Source of the DNA: Enoplolaimus lenunculus | Taxonomy: Eukaryota > Nematoda > Enoplea > Enoplida > Thoracostomopsidae | Assembly: GCA_030248215.1 (NCBI GenBank) | Contig: JASANG010003825.1 | Span: forward strand, 62,001 to 126,000 | Direction of reading: 5' to 3' | Length of the DNA: 64,000 nt | Shown: positions 23,601 through 34,365 of the stretch, in pieces | Numbering within the stretch: position 1 is the first letter of the stretch | Layout of the letters: every line of letters begins with the position of its first letter | Made by a program: the position numbers and the translations under genes | The notes under the pieces: model-generated | The model's input: only the letters and a program-made list of their open reading frames with translations | Database searches by the model: none | Told to the model about the DNA's origin: nothing

Positions 23601-26600
23601 GTAACCAAACTTGCACATAGAAGTTGCTTGTGCGGGTTTTTGGTGCAAAAACTTGCATGCGTATATCGGGCTTCTCCACAGCGGGGGGGCGGGGGGGCCC
23701 CTCAGCACTTTTTCAAATTTTCATTTTCCCCCGGCGAAAATTTTGCCGCCCCCCGGCGAATTTTCGGCCGCCCCCCAGCAAAATGCCCCCCCCAGCAAAT
23801 TTTTTTGCTGGGGCCCCCCAGGACTTTTCTAAGCCAAAAATTTTCAATGTTAAAACATAAAGACCTGGACTTTTTTTGAGGCGGACATTCGGCAAAATGT
23901 GATTTTATATTACGCTGAGTACTTATAATTTTTTAATAGCGTTACAAATACCGGTAGTAACTAGTACAATTCAATAATGAACTGAAAAAAGCACAATTAT
24001 ATAAATACCGTTTCAGGGCATACAGCATTCGAAAGTACCTTGCAGCAACAAGTTCAACCCGCCTGAGCCTTATGATAAACTGAAGCTGTGACTAATATAT
24101 AAAATATATGTTAATCGCAGTTTCAATTATAGATTATCTATATTTTATATAATTGTGCTTCTTTCAACTTCTGGTAAAGTTGTCAGTAATATTAGTTAAA
24201 ATTATTGTTATTAGCGTTTGCGGGGAATTTTTGTCATGTTGAGCGATGGGTAATCTTCAGTTGAGTTGGAAACACGATCTAGAATAAAAAATGGTCCAAA
24301 ACGTCGGCTTGCAAAATTTTGAGCCTGCCCCCCAGGACCCCCCAGATCATCTGGCCCCCCCCAGGAAAACTGCCCCCCCCCAGCAAAATTAGCTGCCCCC
24401 CCAGGAAACTCCTGGGGGCCCCCCAGGAACCGGCGCAAATTTTCAAGCTGTGGAGAAGCCAGTATATAGGGATTTACTCTAAAGGTTTGGCGCAGATAAA
24501 AATTGCCACTTTTTACCCGCGTAATACAAATCCTTACCCGAGCGTATACCCGCGGTTGAATTATTTACCCGACCCGCGTTTATCCTTAGATACCCACGGG
24601 TGCTCGCGGGTAAAGTCCCACCTGGGCTGAGCTTTTTTAAAAGCTGAAAAATTGAGTGTAAAATAGGTTTTCGATGACCCTAAACAAAATTAACAAAATT
24701 ACAATAGCGTTGGAATTAGAATTTGTCAATGTGCCGAATTCGAAATACAATAAACAAATTTATAAATTTTATATAAAATTTTGTCGTCCACAAATAGAGT
24801 ATCTGACTTTATTAAGGAACAGCCATCTCTTACCGGGTCTTGAGTTACTGGAGCGGTTTTGATAGGAATCCGATGCTTGGTCAGTGTACGATTCCACTGG
24901 CTGTCATTTAACGTTTCAGGAAAAAGTCCATGAAGCAGTGCAGTTGCGCTATCAATGGCGCGATCTTGTGCTGAGGAACTAACTTCAACCTTCAGAAATA
25001 CGAATACAATAGTGGCGATATTACAAAATTATTGAACAGGATTAAGTTTGACTTTATCGCCAAACTGGAAATTTTGTTCGATAGAAAGTGAATACTTTTA
25101 CACAAGAGTATGCAACTGGGTACTGTCTGCACAGAAAAATGTCCTCAGCACACGTTGCGTTTTGTCTCTGTTGTGGACCATTTATGGCGGGTCAGAAGTA
25201 TTCACAGATTACTTTACGTTTTACCTATTTAAAACCATAAGTAGCTCAGCTTAGAACCTAATTTACTACGGTGCAATCAACGTCTACATCTCGCCCCAAA
25301 GTTGGGTGGTTCGTGAGTTTGAACAGAAATGATTGTATTTCAAAAACCGTTTCATTTTTGGGTAAAAAATGCAGTCGTTAGAAAACAGAAAAAAATCGCT
25401 AAGAAATTAGTACTAAAAACTAAGAGTATTAATACTTTAAAATTTAAAATAATAATATGTATATGACAAAACTGATTCTTACTTGACCATCCGGTAATAA
25501 TTCATCGGTGAACCATCGGCTGTACCTGTGACGTAAATATTGCCCAACACCATAAGTCTGTTCGATACCAAGCTGAAATTTCAAAATTATAATTCACATT
25601 TCAACTCAACGCATTTCTGATGTCTTGTATTTTTCAGCTTTATTTCTTTAAATCAATTAGGAAGTCAAGAATTCCAGTGCCTGCACGCAAATTTTGGCCG
25701 GATAAGTAATTTTTCACTCGGTTCGGTATACTGCAGGTAAAAATTTTGAACTCGCGTCTATTTTTAAAACTGCGAACCTACGTTTATTACGTACTTTTGA
25801 AAATTCAGTTTGAGTCAAAACTTCTTTTAAAAAGTCTGAAAACATTCGGCAATAAGTTAATACGATTCGCAACGAGAAATGAAGCTTTATACAATTTTGG
25901 CCTTTAACTTCAATATAGTAGTAGTATAACGAAGGCGCAAGCAGATACACAATTTGAGGATTAAGGATGGAGAGTTTCCACTTTGATTGATGGCACCTGT
26001 CAATTTCATAAACTGACATGTCACTTTGATTAATTTCCACCTGCCAATTTCATGGATTGATCTATCACTTTGATTGATATGTTTTCAAGTACGCTGTCGA
26101 TTGTGGACTTAGAACCAGTAAAAATGAAGCCGGTTTTTGAACGAAGCTGATTTTAAAAAGAAGTCAGGGTTCTGGTTTGGAACCGATGCCGTTTAAGAAG
26201 CTCCGGTTCCTGTCTGACACCGATCCCATTTCAGCAACATGTTTCCCGCTTCAGTTTGACACTGATACCGTCAAGGGCGTCGCGAGCTAATCCAAGGTCA
26301 CCCCAAACCGTTCAAGTAAGGCCCCCTTCCATTTTTATTAATGAAGCCCAATGTACGCCACCTCGTGCTAAAGCTTCCAGTAAGTAATTACAGTATACCG
26401 AAAAATACAACATATGAAACAAAATGTACATGTCTATATCAGTGAGCACTAATCATAGCGTCTATTCCGCTGTTATATAGTGAACTACCGTCTGCTTCAT
26501 GGAAGCGTTCCGGTTCATGTTACCTTATGGGAAATACTTGCCTATGTTTTTTGCTTAGTGTTTTCATTTGTTTGGCTTACTCAGGCGTAGGCTTAGTTTG

Positions 26601-29600
26601 TTACTGAGAAGTGCGATTTCAGACTAGGGTTCACGCCGACGCTTAGGCTTGCGGCCTTAAAGCTTACTTGGACTAGTGTTTTTATGTAGTTAATGAGTTC
26701 AAAACTGTTTTTTCCGAGCCTTGTTTTCAGCAAACGTGTCAATTAGGTGTTGCAAATTTTAAATCATCTGTCATTTCACTGTCTATGCATATCAAAGCTA
26801 AACCGGATCGTCTGTCATCCGCAATAGTGGACCGATTGAAGGTTTTAATAAGTTTTAACGTCGAAAAGCTTTCGGCTGACGTTACAGCGACTGGCACGGT
26901 GAGAAGGATCCTCAATTAAATAGCTAGGTTGGGATATATCTCTAGAACATCATTTTTGTAAATATCGTCCGGGACAGTCTTCGCAGTTGAGAGATCTTGC
27001 ATCTCATTTTCATTTAAGATCAAACAGAAGCGTTGACACTCCTTTTCAAGCTCAGCGGCATCAACATCACCCATGTTGAATGCGAAGTCTTTGCAATGCA
27101 TCTCAAGCTCATCTTTCTCTACGACAGACAAGAGATTGGTCTTGTTGCATAGGAAACCAAACGTATTCAAATAATCGCGCAGTTGTTGAAATGTTTTGTT
27201 CATTGAAGATAATGCCTGATCAAGCACAGGATAAAAAAATTCCGACTTAAACTGAGCTTGCAGAGAAAGCACTTGGGCGTCTTCAGACTTGTAATCGAAC
27301 ATCTGTTTATTTTTTCGGCGTCTGGCATCCGGGAAGTTTATCTTTACTCCATTGTGTGGTTTTATAAAGTGGCACAAGTACTTAAGACGAAAATGGTTAC
27401 AAATATAGTAAATTATCTACATACGTCCATTGCGAATATCCGATACACCTCACAGCATTCCTAATATAAACACAGTTAGTATGTAGCTAAGCGGTAAGAA
27501 CGAACATTCTTTTGTCGGTTGCATAACGTACTAGCGCTCCTGCTCAGTTAACAGCGTGAATCATGCAAACCAATTTTCGGCGTCCACATTCATTTCAAAT
27601 TCCCCTGCCTGGTCTGTCTCCCAAGCGTCGAAGTCGAATTCTGACAGTCGCGGCCATCATAGAGTTTCACTATAACTCTATCCGAACAAGATGGATTTGC
27701 AGTAAAACATACTAAAATATTGAAGTGATTGAAAAACAGTGTAGTGGACAATATGTTTATATGACCGACACAATAGGGACACTTTAGCGGGGAAATTCAA
27801 ATCTTGGCGGGAAAATTCAATTTTGGCGGGAAATTCAGATTATGCCGGAATTTGGCGGGAACATTCAAATTTTGGCGGGAAATTCACATCTGTGAGAAAA
27901 TTCAAATTTTGGCGGGAAAATTTAATTTTTGCGAGAAGTTAAAATTTTGGCGGCAAAATTCAAATTTTGACCGGAAATTCCACATTTGGCGGGAAAATGC
28001 AAATTTTGGTAAGAAATTGAAATTTAGGCGGGACACTTAAAATCTTGGTTGGCAAAATTTAAATTTTGGCGGAAAATTCAAATTTGGTGGGAAAATTCTA
28101 AATTTTGGCGGAAAATTAAAATTTCGGCGCGAAATTCATTCAGAGTTGAACTATACTTAACACAATATTGTGTTAAATTTTAAAAATTGGTATTCGAGTA
28201 AATGCCATTGTGTTATTTGAAAGACTTATTCGACGAGTATGGTAGTATGGTATGGAAATACACCACACTGAAACGGCCACTGTTCGTATTGCAGCTTTAT
28301 CTCACGAAAAGTATAAACTGCTGTTTCTATAAAGAGTGGCACTATTTCATTAAGATTCTTTATAAAAATTGCACGGGTTTTTATGTAAAAATTAGCCCAG
28401 GAGGCGTATTTTCATGAGGTGCAAAGTTTTTTATGGCAACAAAACCATGTTTTTTAAAACGGCATGGGTATTTGACTGAATACGGAACCATGTTTTTCAA
28501 AACGGTATCAGTGTCAAACCGAAGCCGGAATCATGCTTCTGAAATTGCATCGTTGTCAGACCACAACCAGAACCTCTAAAACGGCATCGGTTCCAAACCG
28601 GAACCCTGACCTTCTTTTTGAAATGAACTTTGTTCCCAAACCGGTACCGTGTTTTCAAAACCTGAATCGGCAGCGTACTTAAAAACCCATCAATCAAAGT
28701 CATAGGTCCATCCATGAAATTGACAGATAGCCATCAGTCAAAGTGACAACTCACCGTACTCAATCCTCAAATAGATGAGGTACCAGAACTTCCATTTTTA
28801 CTTCTCATATTAATTCAGACTCTGGTGAACGTGTGAAAACAAATGCAAGTTTCATGTTTATGCAGTAGATTATGTTTATTGCTTAGTATTCAGTTGACTA
28901 ACGACAATATTGATATGCAATGCATGACAGACGTTATATGAGTTCTCTCTTGCTATACTCCTGGTGTTGGTTTCATACAAGTATATAGCTACCAACACCA
29001 AAGTTAATTTGATCGAAGCAAAATACACCGCGTAGCAATTTGCGCTAATCTAGTGAAAAACCACTTACTGGAGTAAGCTTTTTCAGCCCTTGAGGCCAAT
29101 AAGTGATCGAATAGTTTTTGGTCGGTATAATACGGCCTGGACTGCGATCGCCATGTCTGAGTATCTGCAATTACGCGATCACAGATACATTACAGGGTTG
29201 TTTTCTCCGGTAGAATTATGACCGAAATAAAAATGAAATTTTCTATTTTTGGAAAAAAATGGAAAAAATTTATTCTTTATCTGAGTGATCGGTTATCCCA
29301 CCCTTAGCCGGCGTTTTCAAATGCTTGGATTTTAAAAGTTATTGCAAAAAATCAGTTGCATGTGCTACTTCAAAGAATACGATTTGAACATATGTGCGGC
29401 AATTATTCCAAATATAGCGTAACGGTTGTTTATTTCAATGTGGGTTTGTTTGCGGAAAACGTCACAATGATGACATCTCTAATCATTCCACGCCCAAATC
29501 TAAATTTTTGAAAAAATCGATTTTTGACGCCCCCCTTTGCACCCAATAATATTAAAAAATTCGAAAAGTTGTACAAATTGTATGTGATTTGACGCAGTTT

Positions 29601-31544
29601 GCGGAGCTGAGTCGAGTGGTGTTAAACTTTCAGCAATCAGAGGTCTGCTTAACGAGTTATTGGCAAATAACTGACTTGATGCGCTGCCAGCGAGCATAGT
29701 TCGGTGCCAAATTTAGTTATCTGACAATGAATCGTGCTAGACGTCTGAATGGGGAGTATTTAACAATATTCATCTTAGCTCTGCAACCTGTGTCAAATGG
29801 TATATTATTGCCTAATTTTTCGACAAGAAATTCTGAGTCCAATGGGGGAATTTGGTGGGACCTTAAAAATTCAAATTATTTAAAAGTTTAAGTTTGGGCG
29901 TGGAATAATTGGGGAGGTCATCAGAACATACTAATTTACGAGTGGAGGGAGTTAAACAAGTCACAATTGTAGTTTGTAGGTATATATTAAATCCTAACAC
30001 ACTTTTGGGGTTTTTTTCTGACATCTAAGCCTCCCAATTGCTGATACCTCGCGAGCAAACCGAGCTTGAAGGTAGACGTATTCTTGTGTTAAATGGTAAG
30101 GGTAAAGACAAGCTTTCAATTTTGAGCGTCCTAAATTTGGCCCACTGCTGACGAAACCTGGTGAGCAAACCGAAAGAGATGAATGTGTAGTTGTACATTA
30201 AATCTCGTGGCAAAGTTTCAATTCAGAAATCCATTTATATATTCATATGCTGCAAATTTCGCTCTTTTCGGACATATAATGTGTCGTGGTGCACACAAAA
30301 AAGCATTTTTGAACATATTTAGAAATTTCCTGCGGCAAATCTGAAAAGTTTTTCTGATATTTAAGACAATTTTTCTAAAAATAACTGGAAAACGTTTATT
30401 TTCAGACGTTATTTCAAAACTTGTTTGAAAACTTTTCTGTTACAACAGAAATACTTTTCAAGTGCACCTTGCTAATTATATTTCTTAAATGCAAGAAACT
30501 GTTTCTTAAATATCAGAAAGATCGTTTTGAGTGTGCACCTATTCACACGGTCACTGGTAATGCGTTGCATTTAAATTAGTTACATTTCGTCCGAAAACGT
30601 TATTTTACATCATAATTAATTGCAAATTATATTTAAGAAACGTATAGTATTTCCCGTTTTTTCCATTTTATCCACCCCCTCGGAAAAAAATGGAAAAAAT
30701 GTTTTTCGAGTAATTAGTAAATTATTCGATATTCCAGCGCGACTTATTTAATTTTATTCATTCTTAAATGGAAACAAATTTCGAAAACGTGGATCTATGA
30801 TTGCCATTTTTGCTGGTACGCAACAATTTTTTGTGAGTTCCAATTTACTGAGCAGTTGCATGTACTTTCAAATTACTTAAAATAATTGCTAAAATAATTT
30901 AAGTGCCCTCAACCTGGCTTAATATTACAAAATATTATATTAATCAGTTCCCGAAACGCAGCTTAAGCATGACTTTATGCCAACGAATTTGCACAATTAA
31001 TTAACCAATTTATCGTTTGTAAACGAGTCCTCAAATCAGAAAACGCTAAAGTTGTTGACGAAATTTGATGCGCAACAATCAGGGTGCAACCGGAGGTAAA
31101 AAACCGGAGCCGGAGGTCAACAGAATTTGCCGGAACCTGAGGTGAAACGTTAGTTGAGACAAAATTATGCTGTTTATTTCGCTAGTTAGTTCTAGGGAAC
31201 ACATATCTGTAATGTGTTGTTAAATTTTTTTGTTTTCCGCTTAATATTTTTCAAGAAATCTAGACAATTTTTTTCCGCAAAAGTGAACTAAATGTTAACC
31301 ATTTGATAGGATTACGCCGACTTAATAACAACTGAATTATACTTACAACCGCGACAAACTTCAACTCATCTACACGACGTTTCGCCAAATAAGTATCACT
31401 ATTGTTGTTGTTGTAGTAGTTGTTTTCGTGGTTCTCAACCGCAAGTGTCCCTTTTGTTGATAACTCTGACGCTCCACGTGATAAGAAAATAATTCCAAGG
31501 AAACGAGCCAACGATCGGAAAAACTTAAACATCATGAAGACCAT
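17640..31544 (-). CDS. Histidine acid phosphatase family protein, nine exons, probable pseudophosphatase
   Basis: Exons in transcript order: 31347-31544, 29069-29164, 25483-25572, 24834-24989, 23130-23231, 20833-20922, 19859-20080, 18653-18787, 17640-17894. All eight introns are phase 0, all have GT-AG, and the reading frame is open over 447 residues. Exon 1 has a hydrophobic N-terminus (signal peptide or anchor) and an Asn-rich stretch (residues about 38-50). Residues 69-75 are RHGDRSP, the phosphohistidine motif. Exons 4-9 align without gaps to prostatic/lysosomal acid phosphatase: CPAL for CPRF, PEWVT for PSWAT, YSTHAGT for YSAHDTT, FRNET for YRNET. The position of the second phosphate-binding Arg is Ser132, and the proton-donor Asp is Ala320. 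The Cys pair equivalent to human PAP 183/281 is Val243/Ala343, while Cys189, Cys384, Cys404 and Cys428 are kept. Likely secreted or lysosomal; catalytic activity is doubtful. N-glycosylation sequons include NLT (228) and NET (370). Confidence 0.9.
18057..18328 (-). mobile_element. piggyBac-type tRNA-bearing MITE, copy 2 (phosphatase intron 8)
   Basis: Reverse-oriented relative to copy 1. TTAA at 18057-18060 is followed by CCCTTTCTCACATGAA; the other end reads GAGTGAGAGTG then TTAA (18325-18328). The B box (GATTCGATCC) and A-box region (CCACTGAGCTATAGGAGC) are readable on the - strand. More diverged than copies 1 and 3. Confidence 0.75.
19136..19330. mobile_element. TTAGGC-type hAT-like MITE with perfect target duplication (phosphatase intron 7)
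   Basis: Identical 8-bp AATTTAGC flanks at 19128-19135 and 19331-19338. Ends GGTCCATGTTAG and AAAGTAACATTGGCC. A 20-bp segment (TACGCTTAATCTATTGT) is duplicated near the right end. Confidence 0.88.
20425..20735. repeat. MITE copy in phosphatase intron 6
   Basis: Homologous to 1-441: GGATAGTAAAAATAACGG, TTTCAAAAATGTTTTGTTTT, GCATATACACCGGTCTTTC and a right end GGAAACGGATATCCG then ATTACACC. Confidence 0.6.
21021..21914. repeat. Foldback element with long near-perfect inverted arms (phosphatase intron 5)
   Basis: Both ends begin CTAGAAAAAATGCTCAGC (right end reversed). The arms (21021 to about 21205, and about 21735 to 21914) are near-identical for about 155 bp, then degrade. The spacer of about 530 bp has no recognised coding. 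Transcribed as part of the phosphatase intron, it would form a long RNA hairpin. Confidence 0.85.
22140..22430. repeat. 18-bp minisatellite (phosphatase intron 5)
   Basis: About sixteen degenerate copies of an 18-bp unit (GTGAAACCAACCGTTGGG). The unit length is a multiple of three, so one frame reads a VKPTVG-type repeat. I treat this frame as incidental. Confidence 0.85.
23395..24640. mobile_element. Nested GC-rich element in phosphatase intron 4
   Basis: The outer layer is marked by many ACCCGCG/CGCGGGT words on both sides (23420-23510, 24500-24620). An inner insertion at 23669-24461 has the inverted ends GGCTTCTCCACAGC and GCTGTGGAGAAGCC, with near-identical 8-bp flanks GTATATCG and GTATATAG. 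Just inside both ends are C-rich or G-rich tracts with runs of six to nine C. Confidence 0.65.
25948..26275. repeat. Left arm of inverted repeat around hAT remnant
   Basis: Shares, in inverse orientation to 28470-28775, the words ATTTGAGGATT, CTGTCAATTTCAT, GACTTTGATTGAT-like, GGTTTGGAACCGATGCCGTT and TTTGACACTGATACCGT. The arms are about 310 bp with moderate identity by eye. Confidence 0.7.
26739..27377 (-). pseudogene. hAT transposase C-terminal remnant (ZMYM1-like), one in-frame stop
   Basis: The open part (26916-27377, 153 residues) has the pattern of hAT/ZMYM1-like transposases before the dimerisation region: a Lys/Arg run, MFDYKSEDAQ, then FFYPVLDQALSSMNKTFQQL. After one TAA (26916-26918) the same frame continues with LRILLTVPVAVTSAESFSTL and KLIKTFNRSTIADDR, which is the hAT dimerisation core, and stops at 26739. 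The region upstream on the - strand that should hold the catalytic N-terminal part is not recognisable. It lies in phosphatase intron 2, same strand as the host gene. Confidence 0.8.
27786..28135. repeat. Array of about 20-bp TTTGGCGGGAAA-type units
   Basis: About sixteen degenerate units of the form AAATTTTGGCGGGAAAATTC. Several contain TTTGGCGGGAAA, which matches the E2F/DP binding consensus. The array sits between the hAT remnant and the right inverted arm, in phosphatase intron 2. Confidence 0.85.
28470..28775. repeat. Right arm of inverted repeat around hAT remnant
   Basis: Inverse counterpart of 25948-26275. Together the arms bound about 2.8 kb holding the hAT remnant and the GGCGGG array, so the whole may be one decayed composite element. 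Confidence 0.7.
29193..30730. repeat. Diverged element related to 35179-35996 (phosphatase intron 1)
   Basis: It begins GGGTTGTTTTCTCCGG, has GAAAAAAATGGAAAAAAT and CTGAGTGATCGGTTATCCC, and the TTATTTGACAACTCG-type block around 29640-29720. All recur in the element at 35179-35996, partly inverted. The right limit is uncertain (the last shared word, CCCTCGGAAAAAAATGG, is near 30680). Confidence 0.5.
31083..31145. repeat. Fragment of GTGCAACCGGAGG family
   Basis: AGGGTGCAACCGGAGGTAAA then CCGGAGCCGGAGGTCAAC, shared with 42567-42930. This is the terminus of a hAT-like element in phosphatase intron 1; the rest is not recognisable. Confidence 0.5.
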
Positions 31545-32196
31545 TCTTGCTGCAGAAAAGCTTTCGACGCTTCAAAACTATTTTTGGTCGCAACAACGCA
31601 AAAAGATGTCAATACAATATAAATATTGAAGTGAGACGAGAATGCGAGTTGTTTGTGAAGGAACCTATAAAAAACTATACACAACTAGTAGGCATATGTT
31701 AACAGAACGCATATAAGAAGCCAATATTTGAGAACATGACAATTTCTTTCTATCATCATGGGTGCATTCGCCATCTGCTTTAACAGTGATTTGCCCAGTG
31801 GGTCGATTGAACTTATTACCATTTAACAAAATAAAATTTTTGAGGCGTTCTACGGAACTATTAAGATTTTCTATAAATAGTCAGTGCTGTGAAGATTAAT
31901 TTCAAAATGCCAGAACCGAATTTCATTGCCAATTTTAGCGTTATTTTTATCTTGATTTCAACTTAAATGAAAACGATTTCAATGTGGCCAACGAGTCAAA
32001 GTTTGCACGGGTCAAAGCGGGCATTTGCATTGCGGGATTGCAACGGCTATACGACCATGCATCTGTTAATCGTGCAGCTACTCAAACACGATGCATACAA
32101 GGGCGGATCATGTCATCACCGAGCCCTGGGGGCGATATGGTTCACGGGTTCCAACAATAGTGTAATTGGAAACTCAAACTTGCTATTAGATTTCAG

Positions 32197-32344
32197 GGCC
32201 CATGTATAGAACAGGGCCGGAACAGTAGAATAAGCATATTCCTAAGCCTAAGCCTAGCCTAAGCATAAAAATTAGTCTAAATCTTAAACTGACTCTATTA
32301 TAGCCCCTTCGAAAAACGATCCGGCCCTGTTCTATACATGGGCT
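32197..32344. mobile_element. Compact TTAGGC-type hAT-like MITE, 148 bp
   Basis: Perfect 8-bp duplication GATTTCAG (32189-32196, 32345-32352). Ends GGCCCATGTATAGAACAGG and CCTGTTCTATACATGGGC are almost perfect inverted repeats. The interior has CCTAAGCCTAAGCCTAGCCT. It is the best preserved member seen. Confidence 0.93.
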
Positions 32345-32352
32345 GATTTCAG

Positions 32353-33951
32353 TGTATAATACGATAATACGGATGTGTTCGTTGTCACTTGCAGCCTCCA
32401 TTACGATTAGCCCCAGCTTGCATGCAATAATACTGAAACTTCAGTAACTCGACAAGAAGCGTATGCGAAATGTTCTGCGATAGATTGTTAATTATTATCT
32501 ATGCGAGTTCAATTGACTGTACATTTTAAACAACGTATTCAGCATTAAAGTTCTCATGTCATTGTAATTTCATAATAAATTTAGCGAATCATACCAGAGG
32601 TCACTTGCATTTTTGGGTATATATTATTAAAAATGCACGACAATGTTTGAAAGGGATTGAACTTTACGTTCGCTTACCTTAAGTCAACAGAATGTATCAA
32701 TTGGCGTTTTTTGTATATAATTCGAATTCGACAACCTCGAGAAGAAAATACTCAGCAGCTTCACAATGAATTCCAGTCAGTGATGTTCGGCACGTTTTTC
32801 GTGAACCTCTTGCGGCCATTCTATTCAAAAATTAATACGTGACGTTCGAAATTACTGTGTTTAAAATTTAAACAACGATTACAAAAATACATTCAAAAAT
32901 AATACTCAAACGTTACAAAAACTCAGGAAGTTTAGTCAGAAATAGCGTGCAGTAGTTTACTTTAGCAAGCTATTAACAAATTAGTTTCCGTAATTATAAT
33001 TATTATAAGTAATATTTAAACAATTTCAATAGATCTGCAAATACAAATACGGAGCAACAAAATAAGTATATACTTAGTTTACACGAGACCCAAATCTTTG
33101 CGCATCTGCTTTATTAACCTTTTTAGCCGAACCACGCTTTGAGTGCCGCTCTGACTGCAAGTAACAAATTTATAGGCGAACGTACTCCTTTCCTTATAAG
33201 CTGAAGTCTAAGTTTAAGTTTAAATCTGAAACTTTCGGCACCAGAGTCGATTTATATTCAATGACCTGTTTCTGTGAAATACACTAGTGTATTGACTTCG
33301 TAAAGCTGTAAAATAGTTTCGTACAAAGCACAGCGGTTCTTACTAAGATAGTCAGAAAATCCACACTAAGAATATGCAAGGCATTATGAAAGGCGTTATA
33401 ACATGATTGGAGCTGTAGTCAGAAGAAAAAGATTGAATAACGATTTTTCCAACTCAAAACATGCAAGTGGATTTTTTTCCGGTTTTTAACAATTCACTCG
33501 GTTCAATTTTGAGAATCTTGATTATTAAGGCGACAATCTCGTATGGTCAACAAACGCCACTTCTTCCGATTGTCGAAGACATCAAATTTTGAAAACGTTT
33601 CAAATTGTCCAATTTATTATTATCTTGTAAAACGTGTTTCTAAATCTTTAAAACACAGACAGACCTTTGTAATGCAATAAAAATAGCTGAAGCCGCGTCT
33701 AAGATATGTGAGCTAAGGTTGAAAGCATCTGCTTTTCACGTGCACACGAAGTGTTGAGAACACCACAGGAGCTTAATAAACAAGCAGTATCTGTGCTGTC
33801 CAAACCGGTCGTGATCTTTGTTACCCGTTAAGGTAGAAACAATGTATCATAGAAGGAAATAAACATATATTCTTACTGCCCACTACAGCTTATTAGAGTG
33901 ACCTTGTACTAAACGTGTGGCACCATCCGTTACTCTGCAGTGCATTGTCGT
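32353..33951. other. Spacer without a supported gene
   Basis: Several short open frames but no recognised domain. A possible - strand terminal exon (33074-33154) was considered and rejected for lack of partner exons. Confidence 0.35.
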
Positions 33952-34114
33952 CGGACCCGTAGCCAGTTCACCTTGCTAGGAGGGCTAAAAAATTTTCAGG
34001 AGAGGCATTCAAGGGTTTTCAATGAGTTACCAGCAAGGTTGAAAATTTTCTAGGGGGCCCAAAATTTTGCGGGGGGCGGACTGCGCCTCCATGCCCCCCT
34101 TTGCTACGGGCCCG
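33952..34114. mobile_element. hAT-like MITE, CGGACCCGTAGC-ended
   Basis: Perfect 8-bp duplication ATTGTCGT (33944-33951, 34115-34122). Ends CGGACCCGTAGCC and GCTACGGGCCCG. The interior resembles 770-901 and 16905-17025 (AAAATTTTC, AGCAAGGTTG). Confidence 0.88.
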
Positions 34115-34365
34115 ATTGTCGTAAGTAACCAGTTAGTGTTCTATGCCGAGCGGTGTCTGACGGCAACTCACGTGATGGACTGTGGTGCACGCAGCCAGAC
34201 GACAATGAAATTGTCAAAAAGTGCAGCGCAACCGTATTTGAGCACCAGCTAACAAAGCTGTGAAGCTATTGTTAACAAAAATCCCTTCCCTGTGTACAAC
34301 ACCCGGAACCTAACTTTAAAATAAAAACAGTAGCAAAACTAAAAAATGACTATACCGCGGGTTTT

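Noticed and set aside
24319-24630. Proline-rich ORFs in the C-rich blocks (also 23611-23879)
   Set aside because: They are low-complexity translations of C/G runs within a nested repeat element.
31939-32160. 74-codon open + strand segment with an upstream ATTTTAG acceptor
   Set aside because: Composition is protein-like, but no partner exon or family match was found, and upstream exons would have to lie inside the opposite-strand phosphatase gene.
33074-33154. Possible - strand terminal exon (26 codons, acceptor ACTTGCAG)
   Set aside because: A stretch this short is open by chance about a quarter of the time; no upstream exon with a matching phase could be found.
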